Source of the DNA: Myrica gale
Lineage: Eukaryota > Streptophyta > Magnoliopsida > Fagales > Myricaceae
Assembly: GCA_963930655.1 (NCBI GenBank)
Contig: OZ005612.1
Span: forward strand, 3,787,001 to 3,851,000
DNA length: 64,000 nucleotides
Reading direction: 5' to 3'
The position numbers and the translations under genes are program-made. Positions within the stretch are counted from its first letter, which is position 1. The number at the start of each line of letters is the position of its first letter. This document shows positions 22,145-33,604 of this stretch, in pieces. A model generated the notes under the pieces. It did not search any database. It was given only the letters and a program-made list of their open reading frames with translations, and was not told the DNA's origin.

Positions 22145-24312
22145 ACAAGATGATTTGATCTGGTTTAGAAATGAGGTCGAAGGAACAACACTAGATATAC
22201 CTCAGAACTTTCCTATGGTATGTCAAGTTTCTCTCTGTTAATTGAGTTTTTTGTATGTATTGCGCATTACAATTATTCTCTGTGTTTTAGTTATATTGGT
22301 GTTGCTTTGTTTAAGCAAATGTTTTGTGTTGTTGAATTTTACATTGAAATAACTTTTATGCATGTTTAAATATTGTATAGGTACAATGACGAGGAAGAGG
22401 TTTAGAACTATATCTTCTTCATCACAGCAATCTATGCCCCCATCTCAAGAAGCAACGCCGTCGCAGCCATCTGTGCCCCCATCTCAAGAAGTAACGTCGT
22501 CACAGCCACCCGAGCTGCCTTCAGAACAGGCTACGATGCCGTCCTTCGAAGATGATTAATCTTTGAATGATAATGAAATTATTGGTATGTTCATAACCAC
22601 AATAGAGATAATCTTACTTATATTTTAGTGAATAATGTTTCACATACTAAATATGCAGGTGGTAGTGGACTTCGGAAAGTGCGTGGTGGCACGCGGATGA
22701 CGGACGTCTGGAATCTGAAGGAAGACGAATTGATTCCAGTACAATTCAATGGCAATGGGCAGCCATTGAGTAATGAAGGGGGAATATTTAACAAATTCAC
22801 GGGTTGTATTGCCCGTGTTGCGAATCAAATCCCATTAGATGCGGCGGATTGGCGTAAAGTCCCTATGTCAACAAAAGAGGACTGTTGGAGCCTCGTGACG
22901 GTATAATTTAATAATGCTGATTTTTCATATAAATTTAATAATTGACGCATCTAACTCTTGCGATATATTTTGCAGAAACGATTTACAATCCCCGAGCCTC
23001 CCATAGGGGATATTGTCAAGAGCTGGTTTCTCAAAGATTTAGGAGAGAAATGGAGGAACTATAAGTGTAGTTTAAAACAGAAATTTTTTGATGAGGCCTT
23101 TACGCCTCAGTATGTGAAAAATAATGCTCCAACAGACGTTAATTTGGAGCAATTTTGCAAATTAGTCGATTTTTGGTACTCTGATGCAGGACGGGTACAA
23201 CATTATTTATTTTGTATTATAGTTTTCAAGAATGTAGCTTATTATTAATTTTAATTCTCTTGATGTTAATGTAGCGTCGAAGTGAATCTGGAAAACAAAA
23301 TCGATCGCTTCAAACGTCGGTCCACACTGCAGGATCAAAAAGCTTCGCACGTTATGCTCACGAATTGGTATGTAGCACTTCATTAGTTTGTTTAATGGTA
23401 TGATATGATATTTATCATTAACATTATTATTTTTGATTTACAAATCTCTTGACGAATTGGTCTTTGCGATGCAGGAAAAAGAGAAACAAATTCCAATCGA
23501 CCGAGCGGAGTTATATAAAACCGTTCATATACGTTCTGATGGATCTCCAATAAATCCGGACGCAGCAGAGAAAATAGTAAGTCACAACCTTGATTTGAAT
23601 GTGAGAATATTAATTCAAAATATAATTCTATGTTGTATTCTCTCAGAGGCGAATGGAGGAGATTGGACTGAATGATTCAGGAAGTTCCCAATCTTTAGGC
23701 CAATTTAGAGTGGATGGCAGCATCGGTTGGTCACCATCTGACCGATATGCACAAGTGATTGGGCCAGACAGACATGGTCGAGTTCGCGGCGTTGGATTAG
23801 GACCAACTCCGAAATCTCAATGACAACGCGAACTGCATATACAGTCAGCCTGCATCCACTACTAACGAGAGAGAGAAACACTTGGAAAATAGAGTTCAAT
23901 CGTTGGAGTCAGAACTAGCATCGCTTAAATCTACACTACAGAGGATAACAGAAGTTTGGGTAAAAGTTTTATTTACTTATTCTCACATGTTATTATTGAT
24001 TCTATTTATATATACTTCATATTTAATTAATTTTGTATTACCGTTGTAGGATCAACGACAAAACCAAAGTGCTGACAATAACATTCAAGTTTCACCAGCA
24101 ATTCATGGATCATCTCGTGCAAGCCGGAAAACGTTTATTGGTAAGATACTAACATAAATGAATACTGTCATTAATGTAATTTTAAGTGTGCACTAAGCTT
24201 ATTGGTTCATGTCATTACTGTTTGTTAATTTTCAAATATTGTAACAGCAGATAATGCAAACGAAGCACAAAGCGCAGGATGTGCTGAACGTGCTGAAGGT
24301 GCTGAGGATTAA
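22145..24312 (+). pseudogene. CACTA second gene (Ptta/En/Spm plant transposase, TNPA-like) with the end of the first gene
   Basis: 22145-22217 (DDLIWFRNEVEGTTLDIPQ) splices at a GTATGT donor to 22381 and ends VQ-stop. This looks like the last codons of the TNPD-like transposase. Its TGA overlaps the ATG of the second gene (22386). The second gene has exons 22386-22596 (to a GTATGT donor), 22659-22900, 22976-23194, 23275-23367, 23475-23576, 23647-23959, 24060-24140 and 24248-24312. It encodes the plant transposase family 24 pattern (WRNYKCSLKQKFFDEAFT, HIRSDGSPINPDAAEKI) and a coiled-coil end (LENRVQSLESELASLKSTL). Exon 1 has an in-frame TAA at 22557-22559 where CAA would extend the frame to the donor. 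Near 23821 the frame shifts. The product is therefore broken at two places. Confidence 0.8.
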
Positions 24313-24537
24313 TTTTTATAGTTATTTGTTCTTAAATGTCCAAACTTATTACTTTTTAGATTATTGACAGACTGTCCTTCAGTGATATTTTTTTGGTGTA
24401 AGACTTGTACGATAGGATTATAATGAAATATATTTTGGTCGATTATACTTTTCTTTTAATGCATCAGTTAATTATAACAAAATTTGTATACCAGGAAAAT
24501 ACTAAAAAAATAATAATAATAATAATAATAATAAATT

Positions 24538-24790
24538 ACCTGTAGCGGCGGTCATTGACCGCCGCTACAGGTAAATCAAATAACAAAATTAAAAAAATTA
24601 CCTGTACCGGCGGTAATGACCGCCGCTATATGACCGCTGCTATAGCGCGGCGGTCTTCACCAACGGTCAACGAAACCGCCGCTATATACCTATGCCGACG
24701 GGTATATAGCGGCGGTCGTGACCGCGGCTATATCCTATAGCAGCGGTTTAGATGCCTATAGCGGCGGTTTTTGACCGCCGCTATAGGCGT
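24538..24790. repeat. right subterminal repeat array of the CACTA element
   Basis: Inverted GC-rich motifs (TAGCGGCGGTCATTGACCGCCGCTA and variants) in AT-rich surroundings mirror the left array. A short (AAT)n run precedes the array at about 24510-24533. Confidence 0.88.
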
Positions 24791-24847
24791 TTTTTTTTTG
24801 TAGTGAACAAATCCAAGTTCTAGGGCTGACCATGTCATAACATGGTG

Positions 24848-24970
24848 CTTGTTTGTAAAATTTTAGGGTGGTTAAAATTTTGAAGTGTTAGAGTTGGTGA
24901 AAAATTGAGGAGAGAAATTTTTTTGAATGATAATAAAATTTTAGAGAGTTAAAATTGTGAAAACAAACAT
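24848..24970. mobile_element. short AT-rich MITE-like element
   Basis: It starts TTGTTTGTAAAATTTTAG and ends TAAAATTGTGAAAACAAACAT, which are approximate inverted repeats of about 17 bases. The interior is AT-rich without a frame. It resembles the MITEs at 32350 and 58351 in style, but I did not establish the same family. Confidence 0.5.
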
Positions 24971-25660
24971 CGTCATGTAATAAGATGGAGACAAAATGAA
25001 ATGGTCAGTCTTGACTTTGCTGACATAAAAGTTGAATTTATTTCTTTAAATTATAATTGTCACTTTACATGCCATTATAAAATTTGTCTTTATACAGAAT
25101 CTTTTCTAACCCGTGGATCAAGTATCACTTGTTTGTTTTCTTTCAAATTTTGAACTAAAGGGTGTTAGAAGTTTACTTGTTTCATATAAACTCCACGTGC
25201 GAGGCCATCAAATTTCCCAACTAATACAAAGTTGGTGGCAGTTGTTATTTTTTATTTTTTAGGGGGGTGGGGTTAGTTGTTATTGCTAATTATCTTCATT
25301 CCAGGTTATTTTGGGCTTGTAGCAAGAAACTTATGCTGCTATTGCCCACGTTACATAGCTTTTCTAGGGATCGACGCCCAGAAAAATCATGTAGAAACAG
25401 ATGAAATTACGACAGGATAGCAGAGTGCCTTGTGCGTCTGCACTTCCCTCTGATACTCTACCATAAAACTATCAAAAGTTCAGCACTCCGATGCGCTTGC
25501 TTTTGCTCGAGAAAAATAAAAACAGGGAACGAAGGTCGAGAGAGAACTCAGAAGAGAGAACAGCACGTCTGGCTACAGTTGCTACGGTTGGTATATATAA
25601 CTTTATTTCATCTAATTTTACACAATAACAGAGAGCTTACTTATCAGTGGAGGGTCTCAG
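24971..25660. other. spacer upstream of the Copia element
   Basis: No gene recognised. A 79-codon frame at 25432-25671 runs into the LTR and is unlikely to be real. Confidence 0.45.
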
Positions 25661-25825
25661 TGTTGGCGTGATGTGAGAGAATAGTAGAGAGATTATAGGA
25701 TAGATATTCTCTCCTTAATCATAGGAGAAAATATGTATAGCCTAGAAGGAGTGTTTATTTCTCTTTATATGTTTAGCAAATCAGTTTGTAAAGTGAAGTG
25801 AAAATATATTGAAATATTTTTGATA
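25661..25825 (+). repeat. 5' LTR of the Copia element
   Basis: It begins TGTTGGCGTGATG and ends ATATTTTTGATA. It is about 90% like the 3' LTR, with around ten substitutions and small indels. The terminal CA is changed to TA here. Confidence 0.92.
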
Positions 25826-25841
25826 TGGTATCAGAGGCAGG
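25826..25841 (+). promoter_or_regulatory. primer binding site (initiator tRNA-Met type)
   Basis: TGGTATCAGAGGCAGG follows the 5' LTR directly. TGGTATCAGAGC is the usual plant Copia primer site complementary to the 3' end of initiator tRNA-Met, and this copy has one extra or changed base. Confidence 0.88.
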
Positions 25842-26016
25842 TTTCCTTCCTTGGTCCTACACCTACCTTAAACCCTAAATATCTTTTCTTCCCTCCTTAC
25901 CAACCATGTCGGACTCATATGCAAAAAGAAGATCCCGTGCATCTCAGTCCGACTCCATCTTCACTGAATTCACCACAAAAATGATTGAAGCCTTAAACAA
26001 AGTTTAGAAACCAACC

Positions 26017-29000
26017 TTGACTTTCGAACTCTCCTTCACACCCCAGGTAGCATCTAGTGTGGAGGTTCCAATACTACCCGATCCAGAAATACTTGGTTAT
26101 GGCTATTATAGTTCCTCTCATGATGTTGATCGTAGTATGTGGTTACTTGACTCTGGCGCCACTGATCATATGACCTTTGCAGCCTCAAGCTTCACACAAG
26201 CCTCCATGTCGAGACGAACTAATATTGCAAATGCCAATGGTGCAATCTCCCCGTCACCCCATTTGCAACTTCACAATACCCTCCTCATGCCGTCATTGTC
26301 TCAGACTATTATCTATAGGCCAAGTGACAACGGATCTTAATTGTGCGGTATTAATGTACCCTACCTTTTGTCTTTGACAATATCTTCCCACCAAGGAGAT
26401 CATTAGGCGTGGTACTAAGAAAGAGGAGCTTTTATTACATGGATAGTCTCAGTTTGGGTCAAGCAAAAAACATGGAGCATATTGTGGATGCCAAAGAGCG
26501 AAAAATTTGGCTTTGGCATCGCCGTCTTGGACACCCATATTTTGCTTATATGAAACATTTGTTTCCTTCATTATTTTCTTCTGTGAAGAATTTTGATTTT
26601 AAATGTGAAACATGTATTTTGGCGAAGAGTCATTGAGTTGCATATCCCTTGAGTTATAGCAAACAGGATATTCAATTTGCTTTGATTCGCTATGATGTAT
26701 GGGGACCTTCCCCAGTAACTACTGTGTCGAGTTTTCGATGGTTTGTGCTCTTTATTGATGATTGTACCCGAATGACATGATTATATTTGTTGAAGCATAA
26801 AGATGAGGTTTTGGAAGTATTTAGATCTTTCTATGTTATGGTGCAAACTCAATTTTCAGCCAAAATTTAAATTTTGAAATCAGATTGTGGTAGTGAATGT
26901 ATTAACCATCAATTTCGTGATTATTGTCGTCTCCATAGTATTCTTCATAAAACATCTTTGTCCACATACTCCTCAGCAAAATGACATTGCTGAATGGAAA
27001 AATCGACATCTCCTTGAAACCGCTCGAGCTCTACTTCTTGGGGCTCATGCTCCGAATCGTTTTTGGGCTGACGCGGTTACTACGCGGTTCATCTCTTAAA
27101 TCACATGTCGTCGAAGGTCTTGAGGTTTATTACTCCGTTACAAGCTCTCTCCTCTCATGTCTCTTTGTCATCTTTATTGATGTTGCCTCCACGTGTTTTT
27201 GGATGTGTGGCTTATGTTCATCTTCAAAAAAAAACCAGCACACTAAGCTTGATGCTTGTGCCCTAAAATGCTTGTTTTTATGATATGACTTTCACTAGAA
27301 CGATGGCGTTGCTTTGATCCTACATCTAAGCGTACTTTTGTTACCATGGACGTCACATATATGGAGTCTGAGCTATATTTTTCACTCAATTCCGCACTGC
27401 AGGGGAGCCGAATCAAGAATAGCCGAATTGGTTAGCATTAAATTCGCCAGGGCAGGAAGATTCTATACATGCGGTCACTGATTTTTCTTAGGCGGCAGAT
27501 CTGCACAATGGGGCAGATTTTACAAATCTGTCAAATGCGGCACATGCAGAAAATATGCAAAATGCGGCAAATGAAGAAAACCTGCCAAATGCCGCAGATT
27601 TGTCAGATCTGAAAAGGTCCAGATGTTGCGAATCAGCCAAATACAGAAAATCTGTCGAATGCGGCAAATTTGGCAGATTTTTCTCATGCTACATCTTTGG
27701 CTCCTACGCAATTTCCTGCACCCTTTCCTCCTGCGGCAAGCTTCTATGGAATCTTCTGCTGCCAGATACGTGCTTCTTTATAGGAAAAAAACGTGTAAAA
27801 CCACCTAGCCGATAGTCTCTTGGATACTCTCTTGACTTTAAGGAATCCTATTGCCAATTATATGGTCACAAAATCATTAACTAGAGCCTATGAAGACGTT
27901 TGTACATGAGCTGTCTACTTGCCATATTCCTACAATAATTGAAGATGCTTTAATAGATCCGAATTGGACTCAAGCAATTCAATAAGAGATGAGTGTACTG
28001 CTGCGAAATAAAACTTGGAATTTAATGCTATTGCATGATGGAAAGAAGATCGTAGGATGCAAGTGGGTTTTTTCTCTCAAACACAAGGCGGATGGTTTAA
28101 TCGAACGGTACAAGGCATGACTCGTGGCAAAAGGCCACTCAAACATATGGAGTTGATTATCAAGAAACATTCTCACCGGTGGCAAAATTAAATACTGTTA
28201 GGTTATTATTTTCTCTGGCAGCAAATTTGGATTGACCACTACAGTAATTTGATGTGAAGAATGCTTTTCTCCATGGCAATCTTGAAGAGGAAGTGTACAT
28301 GGAATTCCTCCAGGATATGATGAAACTAAGGTGGTGTGTAAGTTACAGCGCGCTTTACATGGATTGAAGCAATCGCCATGAGCATAGTTTGGAAAATTTA
28401 GTCTTGCAATGAGAAAATATTGATTTCATCAGAGCAACTCAGATCATACTCTATTTCTAACAAAATAAAATGGCAAGGTGACAACCTTAATTGTTTATGT
28501 GGATGATATGATCATCACAGAAGACGATCTTCATGAAATATCAAGACTCTAAGAGAAGTTGGCAGCGGAATTCGAAATGAAAAATCTTGGTGGACTAAAA
28601 TATTTTTTGGGCATAGAAGTTGCGAGATCAAGTCAAGGTATATTTTTATCCCAACGAAAATATATTTTGAATTTATTAGCAGAAGTGAGTTTATTAGAAT
28701 GTAAGCTTGTGGATACTCCGATTATTCAAAATCATAAACTGGGGATATATGAAAATCAGAAGCCGACAAAGAGAGATATCAACGCCTAGTTGGCAAACTT
28801 ATTTATCTTTCTCATACTCAGCCAGATATTGCATATGTTGTTAGTGTATCGAGTCAGTTCATACACTGTCCAAGTAAGGAGCACATGGATGCTGTGACAC
28901 GTATCCTCAAATATTTGAAATCTTCTCCACGTAAAGGTATTGTACTTTCCAAAAATAATCATGTAGAGATATATGGCTATACGGATGCTGACTAGGCAGG

Positions 29001-29395
29001 GAATATATCAGACAGGAAATCGACCTCATGATATTTCACCTTTGATGGTGGAAATCTTGTGATATAGCGAAGTAAAAAACAGAAAGTTGTAGCCCTCTCA
29101 AGTGCTAAAGCCGAATTTCGAGGAATGACCAAAGGACTATGTGAGTTGTTATGGCTAAAACAGTTATTAACCGAGATTGGATTGCTCCAAAATCGGAAAA
29201 TGAACATTTTCTGTCACAATAAAGCAACAATTGATATCTCCCACAATCTAGTACAACATGATTGCACCAAACATGTTGAAGTGAATCGACACTTTATCAA
29301 ACACAATCTAGAAGCCAAAATAATTCAGTTTCCATTTGTCAAATTAGAGGATCAATTAGCAGATATACTTACCAAAGCCCGTGTGCAGGAAGGAG
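26017..29395 (+). pseudogene. Copia pol remnants (protease, integrase, RT, RNase H)
   Basis: In order: the protease motif WLLDSGATDHMT (about 26140), the pre-integrase segment WLWHRRLGHPYFAY with CETCILAKSH (26500-26635), the integrase pieces YDVWGPSP and FVLFIDDCTR (26690-26770) and HTPQQNDIAEWKNRHLLETA (26960-27020), the RT motifs KWVFSLKHKADG (28060) and LIVYVDDMI (28490-28515), and RNase H text ending KHVEVNRHFIKHNLEAKIIQ (29268-29330). Stops and frameshifts lie between nearly all blocks. The RT keeps the YVDD motif but the frame around it is broken, so no polyprotein can be made. Between integrase and RT is a run of low-complexity repeats (27485-27690). Confidence 0.88.
27485..27690. repeat. 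degenerate short tandem repeats inside Copia pol
   Basis: Repeated blocks such as aatgcggca, gcagat and aaatctg give Asn-Ala-Ala and Asp-Leu patterns on plus (NAANEENLPNAADLSDL). They lie in the variable linker between integrase and reverse transcriptase. They probably arose by slippage, and I see no independent function. Confidence 0.7.
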
Positions 29396-29398
29396 GAG
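29388..29398 (+). promoter_or_regulatory. polypurine tract of the Copia element
   Basis: GGAAGGAGGAG immediately precedes the TG of the 3' LTR, the normal place for plus-strand priming. Confidence 0.85.
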
Positions 29399-29568
29399 TG
29401 TTGGCAGTGAGTTGTTCCTTGAGAGAATAATGGAGAGATTATAGGATAGATATTCTCTCCTTAGTCATGGGAGAAAATCTGTATGGTCTAGGAGTGTTTC
29501 TTTCTCTTTACATGTTTAGCAAATCAGTTTGTAAAGTGAAGTGAAAATATATTGAAATATTTTTGACA
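29399..29568 (+). repeat. 3' LTR of the Copia element
   Basis: It begins TGTTGGCAGTGAG and ends ATATTTTTGACA. It keeps the canonical TG...CA ends and is followed directly by the target duplication CTCAG. Confidence 0.93.
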
Positions 29569-29671
29569 CTCAGCACAGTAGCACAGTAGCAGATTTCCTT
29601 CTAAATGATACCCAAATAGTTTTCTACAAGGAATAAAAAGAAAAAGAAATTAAAACCCTGGAAATTTCTGT

Positions 29672-31399
29672 TCATCGTCTTTTACGATCCTGAACTATTC
29701 CCTCATTACCTGCCAAGATCATATACTTGTCCTTTCTTGTAAAACCAGTGCACTCGAAGCCCAAAGCTTCGGCTATCTTATGTTGTACATTATTGGCAAC
29801 TTCAAATTTGGATACTCCGCCACCCTTCAACGTTTGTGAGCTCGGTAACTTATCAAGGATTGTGAGAGTGTAGGTAGGATATGGATTCATAAAGTGAAAC
29901 GCAGGGTCCAAGCATTTAAACCCACTGGCCGTTGTTCCGTAAAACATAGTTACCTGCACATCTATCGCAACAGGAACTATGTTATCTGTCAGCTCTGCGA
30001 ATAAAGGGCTAAACCTCAGCAAATAAGGTTCCCTGCATGTGGTTCCTTCTGAACAAACCACAAGGTCACCTTGGCTTAACAATTTCTCCATTGCGACTCT
30101 ATCTTTTTCCCGGTCCCTTGTTAACTGGATAGCCTTGATCGGAGAAATTGCCACGTGAAATTTACTTAGGCTGTATGTGACAGTAGAGAGTGACTTATTG
30201 GTGGCTAGCTCGACGTAGAGTGGATCAAGCAGAGTTCTGTGGTTGCACACATAGACTGCGCCGTTCGATCTGTTTTCATTTTTGGTCGAAGTAGGAGAGG
30301 ACTTGGGCATTAAAACGGTTGTCCTTGTCCCTGTGAAGGCCATTATTGGACTGGACATACAGTGAGCTAATAATCGACCAGCACTGAATCTGATGAGGAA
30401 AAGGACAAAGCCAAGCGGAATCCACATGATCATGACTAAGATGGCCAGTTGAGTTGGCCTGAACGCCAATCTTCCATCATGGAAGATCAATGACTTTGGT
30501 TGTTTTTCCCTCGGCAGGATATGCCAGTTCCTTTTCTCAGCTTCGCTCACCAAGTACACCTCCTAGATCAAAATGAGAAACATTGTCAAAATCACAAGTA
30601 CCAAACATAAATAAATGTTTTCGGGCGCTCAGATGTGTGCATATATCGTCATGTCTGTGTGAGTGTGAGAGAGAGTTAGGACCTTGCAAGAAGCAAAGAT
30701 ATGCTGATCAAGAACTGGTCTGTGGCAAACGAAACCAATAGCACTGGAACAAGTTTTCTCCTCGCCAAGAATCTGATTCAAAAGAGTCCCATCTGACTTT
30801 TTTGCCTCCATTATCCCTACAAAATACCCACTGACCACCTTTAACTCTCTTCCAACAACAACGTCTACCCCTAAGTAGTCTTTCAAAAACCCTTCAACCA
30901 TGACTGTAGGCAAGTTACTTACTCCCACCTTTCTTCCACAACTCATCACCACTTCAAAGCCTTCCCGCCCTACATCTTCCAGGAAGAACTTGGGTAAAAC
31001 CGCTATTCCGATTCTAAACCCTTCCTTCCTGATTCCAAAGAAGCATAAGAAAACCATTATCTTCAACCCGAGCTCTTCACCAAACAAACAAACGAAAGGG
31101 TACAAAAGAAAGAAAACGAGAGCCCTTAAGGGCCCTCCAGCTTCAAACGCCACAAGCATGAAGTAAGGGAACAATGAAGATGACTTCAACAGTGCACCCT
31201 CTGATTCAAAAACCACTGTTTGGTTTGCAAGCTCCTCTGCTCTATGAGCAAGAGAGGTACTGTATTTCTGATATTTTAATAACTTGCTTGCATGGCCGCC
31301 ATTGCTGGTCTTCCATTGAGGAGAGGACAGGTTTTGTGGCCTTCTCAGAAGTTCAAACAAGAAAGACAGTGCCTTTTGTGGGAACGACTTTCTAGCCAT
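29672..31399 (-). CDS. glycerol-3-phosphate acyltransferase, GPAT2/3-like, two exons
   Basis: Exons are 31399-30683 and 30562-29672, joined by a 120-base intron (CAAG|GTCCTA ... GATCTAG|GAGG). The total is 535 residues. Residues about 55-240 form the haloacid-dehalogenase-like N-terminal half typical of land-plant GPATs. Its first motif reads FESEGALLKSSSLFPYF with no DxDGT, so it probably lacks the phosphatase activity of GPAT4/6/8. The acyltransferase half carries motif I NHRTLLD (residues 346-352) and motif III EGTTCREP (411-418), plus IVPVAI. A hydrophobic stretch at about 278-300 is a likely ER-membrane segment. The ending RKDKYMILAGNEGIVQ resembles Arabidopsis GPAT3 (At4g01950). Family members move acyl groups from acyl-CoA to glycerol-3-phosphate; the exact role of the GPAT2/3 clade is less settled than that of the cutin and suberin enzymes. 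Confidence 0.92.
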
Positions 31400-31435
31400 T
31401 CTTGGTTACTGGCTATTTAGGCAATTGGTAATGAA

Positions 31436-31444
31436 CTTTTATAG
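31436..31444 (-). promoter_or_regulatory. possible TATA box of the GPAT gene
   Basis: CTATAAAAG on minus lies only about 37 bases before the ATG at 31399. Used from here, the leader would be less than 15 bases, so either the leader is unusually short or a different start site is used. Confidence 0.35.
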
Positions 31445-32349
31445 TGTTACTTCATAACTTCTGGCCTCTAGGGCTTCCAACTACTGGTCTTCCCCCCCTT
31501 CCCTTTCTGCCTAGGAAAAGGTGGGGTTATCGCCGGAGGGGGGGGGGATTTTTTTTCTTCTTCTATTTCGTTGGGCGTCCAGAATTAGCTGGACCACAAC
31601 TAACTAGCTTCTATTTTGTGAGCTACTTTTATTGTTGATGGTGAAAAGGATGGACCGTCTGTTCCAACTCTCAAACGATCCTGTCCTCTCCTTCAAGAAA
31701 CAAGGTTGTCCGGACCAAACTTTGAAGCTCATGAAACTGCCAGCGAATTAGCAGCCAGCCATGCCCTCTCCTTCACTGGGGTCTATGCAGCAAGATCTAT
31801 GCATGGATTATCTGTCACTTGAATTCATACACAGCTACTGAGCAGCCTCGATCTAAGCTGGTTCCCTAGATGCATGGGCCACATAAGAAGAGAAAATCGC
31901 ACCTTCCTCATAAATCTCGTTTTCTCGGTGCAGATGGTTCTGGCTTAACGTTTCAGGCGGACCACGTGTGAAACTCTTCTCTCCCCTTCTTTATTAGGAA
32001 TCTCATTTCGAAAAGGACCAGAGGGTAGAAAGCTTCTCTCCCTTCTTTACAAACCTCATTTTCTGTGGTGCAGGTTTTTTTGAACTACAACTTTTTAATC
32101 CCAGTGTCCCACCCTTATAAATCTCAGTTTCTTGGTGCATAAATATGTTTTCAACTACTCTAAATGATCTACTCCAAAAACAGGAACCTTATCAAATGAC
32201 ACCGGCAAAATAAGTAGCTACTAGCTAGGACACATCATTATACAACACAAATGTTCAAGTACGAAATAAAATATAAAACTCACGAGAGAATGTTTGTCCG
32301 GAGGACCGGAAGAGACAGAAATGGTGAGAGTTCGGTTCCTATTTTGGAC
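31445..32349. other. upstream region of GPAT, no gene recognised
   Basis: A G-run at 31538-31550 and short direct repeats of the form (a)aacctc/aaatctc...ttttct(c/t)ggtgcag near 31910-32145 were seen. No coding feature or clear element ends. Confidence 0.4.
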
Positions 32350-32643
32350 GCGTTTGCAAAACATTGCCGACAGTAAAATTCAAAATTTTTATCAAATAAA
32401 ATAATTTCTGTTTTCTCCGTCAAATCATCATTTCTAATTACAATAAATATAAAAAATTCAGTCAAAGCATTTCTTTTTATTTTTTCATCAACTTTTATTA
32501 AATTCTATTTTTCACCGACTTTTATAAAATTTTATTTTAAATAATTTCTCACAAAGCCCAATAAAAATCTAATTTTATCCATTTTCACTAACATTTCTTA
32601 AATATTATAATTACATAGTTTACAAACGCACCCAAATTGACTA
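32350..32643. mobile_element. AT-rich MITE with GCGTTTG termini (about 294 bp)
   Basis: The left end GCGTTTGCAAA and the right end TTTACAAACGCACCC are inverted repeats. The interior has TTTTCACC(A/G)ACTTTTAT-like blocks and no frame. A fragment at about 48395-48530 (tccaaaatttgatttg...cttcgtcaaatcaacc) shares interior text, suggesting a second decayed copy. Confidence 0.65.
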
Positions 32644-32705
32644 GTCTTGCCACGGTGCTAGTTTGTGTGAATACGTAGCTATTGCTATTGTTATTTTATA
32701 CATTC

Positions 32706-32821
32706 TTTTTTTTTTCTAGGTAAATTAGACTTGTGCCTGGGGGTGGGGGTGGGGGGTTTTGAACCCCAGTTCAGGACCCTCCATAGAGGAGGAAATGTCA
32801 TTTGAGCCATAGCTCATTGGC
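32706..32821 (-). mobile_element. tRNA-derived SINE with 17-bp target duplication
   Basis: TGTTATTTTATACATTC is present at 32689-32705 and again at 32822-32838. Between them, read on minus, is a short element with an A-box-like TATGGCTCAAATGACA, a B-box-like GGGTTCAAAACCCC and a terminal A-run (the T-run 32706-32715 on plus). The size of about 116 bp and this promoter order are those of a plant SINE transcribed by RNA polymerase III. The perfect duplication suggests a fairly recent insertion. Confidence 0.9.
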
Positions 32822-33354
32822 TGTTATTTTATACATTCAGTTCACATTTCCTTTTCCTTTCGGTGTTTTTGTGTTATTTTGGTTTCAGGATGCAAATATA
32901 TATCCTACGGTGACCGTCCAAGTTGACGGCCGGAGAACTTTGAGTCAAATTTTTTTTTTTCTCATTAATTTTTGGACACGTTAAGCATTCTAGCCAGTCC
33001 TCATTGAACCGTGGGGACTGTGGTCTGCCTTCACTGCGCATTTTGGCCCACGCATAGCAGAGGATACAATTCTTCTAATCGTGGCCGTGTAGGTGCATCC
33101 GTTGTGAGCAACAATGGTTTTACCTCCCTAATCCAAACTATGTACAATATTTTGATTTTAATTCCCTTTTTTTTCTCTTGTCCTTTTGCATTATCCATAA
33201 CTCCCATTCAGAGAAAATCATATAATTTTATCGACTCTTGCAATACGACATAAGCTGGAGAGCAAGAGGCAACAATTGATGGAAACAAGTAAATAACCAC
33301 CACCTAAGCATATTAATTGTCACCCAGTTAATTTTTTAAAAAAAACTTAAAAGG

Positions 33355-33604
33355 TTAATTACACTTTGTGCATGTAGTTTCAGAATCTTGACATTTTACA
33401 CCTCATTTTTTTTTTCCAATTTTGATGCATTTCACTTACGTGGTTCTGATTTATTTCGATCTACACCCCGCCGTCAATTTATCTTTTATTTCAAATAGAA
33501 AAATCAACCACGTACAGCACACATAAATGCAAAGTGTTTTAAAAATAAAAGAACGAGGTGTAAAGTGTCAGATCCTCCAAATAATGTGTGTAAAGTATAA
33601 TTAA
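33355..33604. mobile_element. MITE with long inverted repeats (about 250 bp), family C
   Basis: The left end TTAATTACACTTTGTGCA and the right end GTGTAAAGTATAATTAA are inverted. The similarity extends over about 50 bases on each side, with TTTTACACCTC(A/G)TT in both arms. The interior is non-coding. The element at 41461-41747 has related ends. Confidence 0.7.

Larger units (their letters stand above)
21777..24805 (+). mobile_element. internally deleted CACTA (En/Spm) transposon, 3,029 bp
   Basis: The left end reads CACTACAAAAAAAAGCACC and the right end reads CGTTTTTTTTTTGTAGTG, matching inverted termini of the CACTA superfamily. The 3-base duplication AAC is present on both sides (21774-21776 and 24806-24808). 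Both subterminal regions are packed with GC-rich inverted motifs. The interior keeps the last exon of the first transposase gene and a nearly complete second gene (22386-24312), but the catalytic transposase is missing, so the copy is non-autonomous. Confidence 0.95.
25661..29568 (+). mobile_element. decayed Ty1/Copia LTR retrotransposon with 5-bp target duplication
   Basis: Two short LTRs (about 165 and 170 bp) bracket a 3.57-kb interior. The target duplication CTCAG is intact at 25656-25660 and 29569-29573. A primer site and a polypurine tract are in the expected places. Inside, protease, pre-integrase zinc finger, integrase, reverse transcriptase and RNase H motifs appear in Copia order but are broken by stops and frame changes. 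A Gag frame is nearly absent. Confidence 0.95.

Noticed and set aside
29672..31399. GPAT4/6/8-type cutin enzyme with phosphatase activity
   Set aside because: The phosphatase motif lacks the DxDGT aspartates (reads ESEGALL), and the C-terminal text fits the GPAT2/3 clade.
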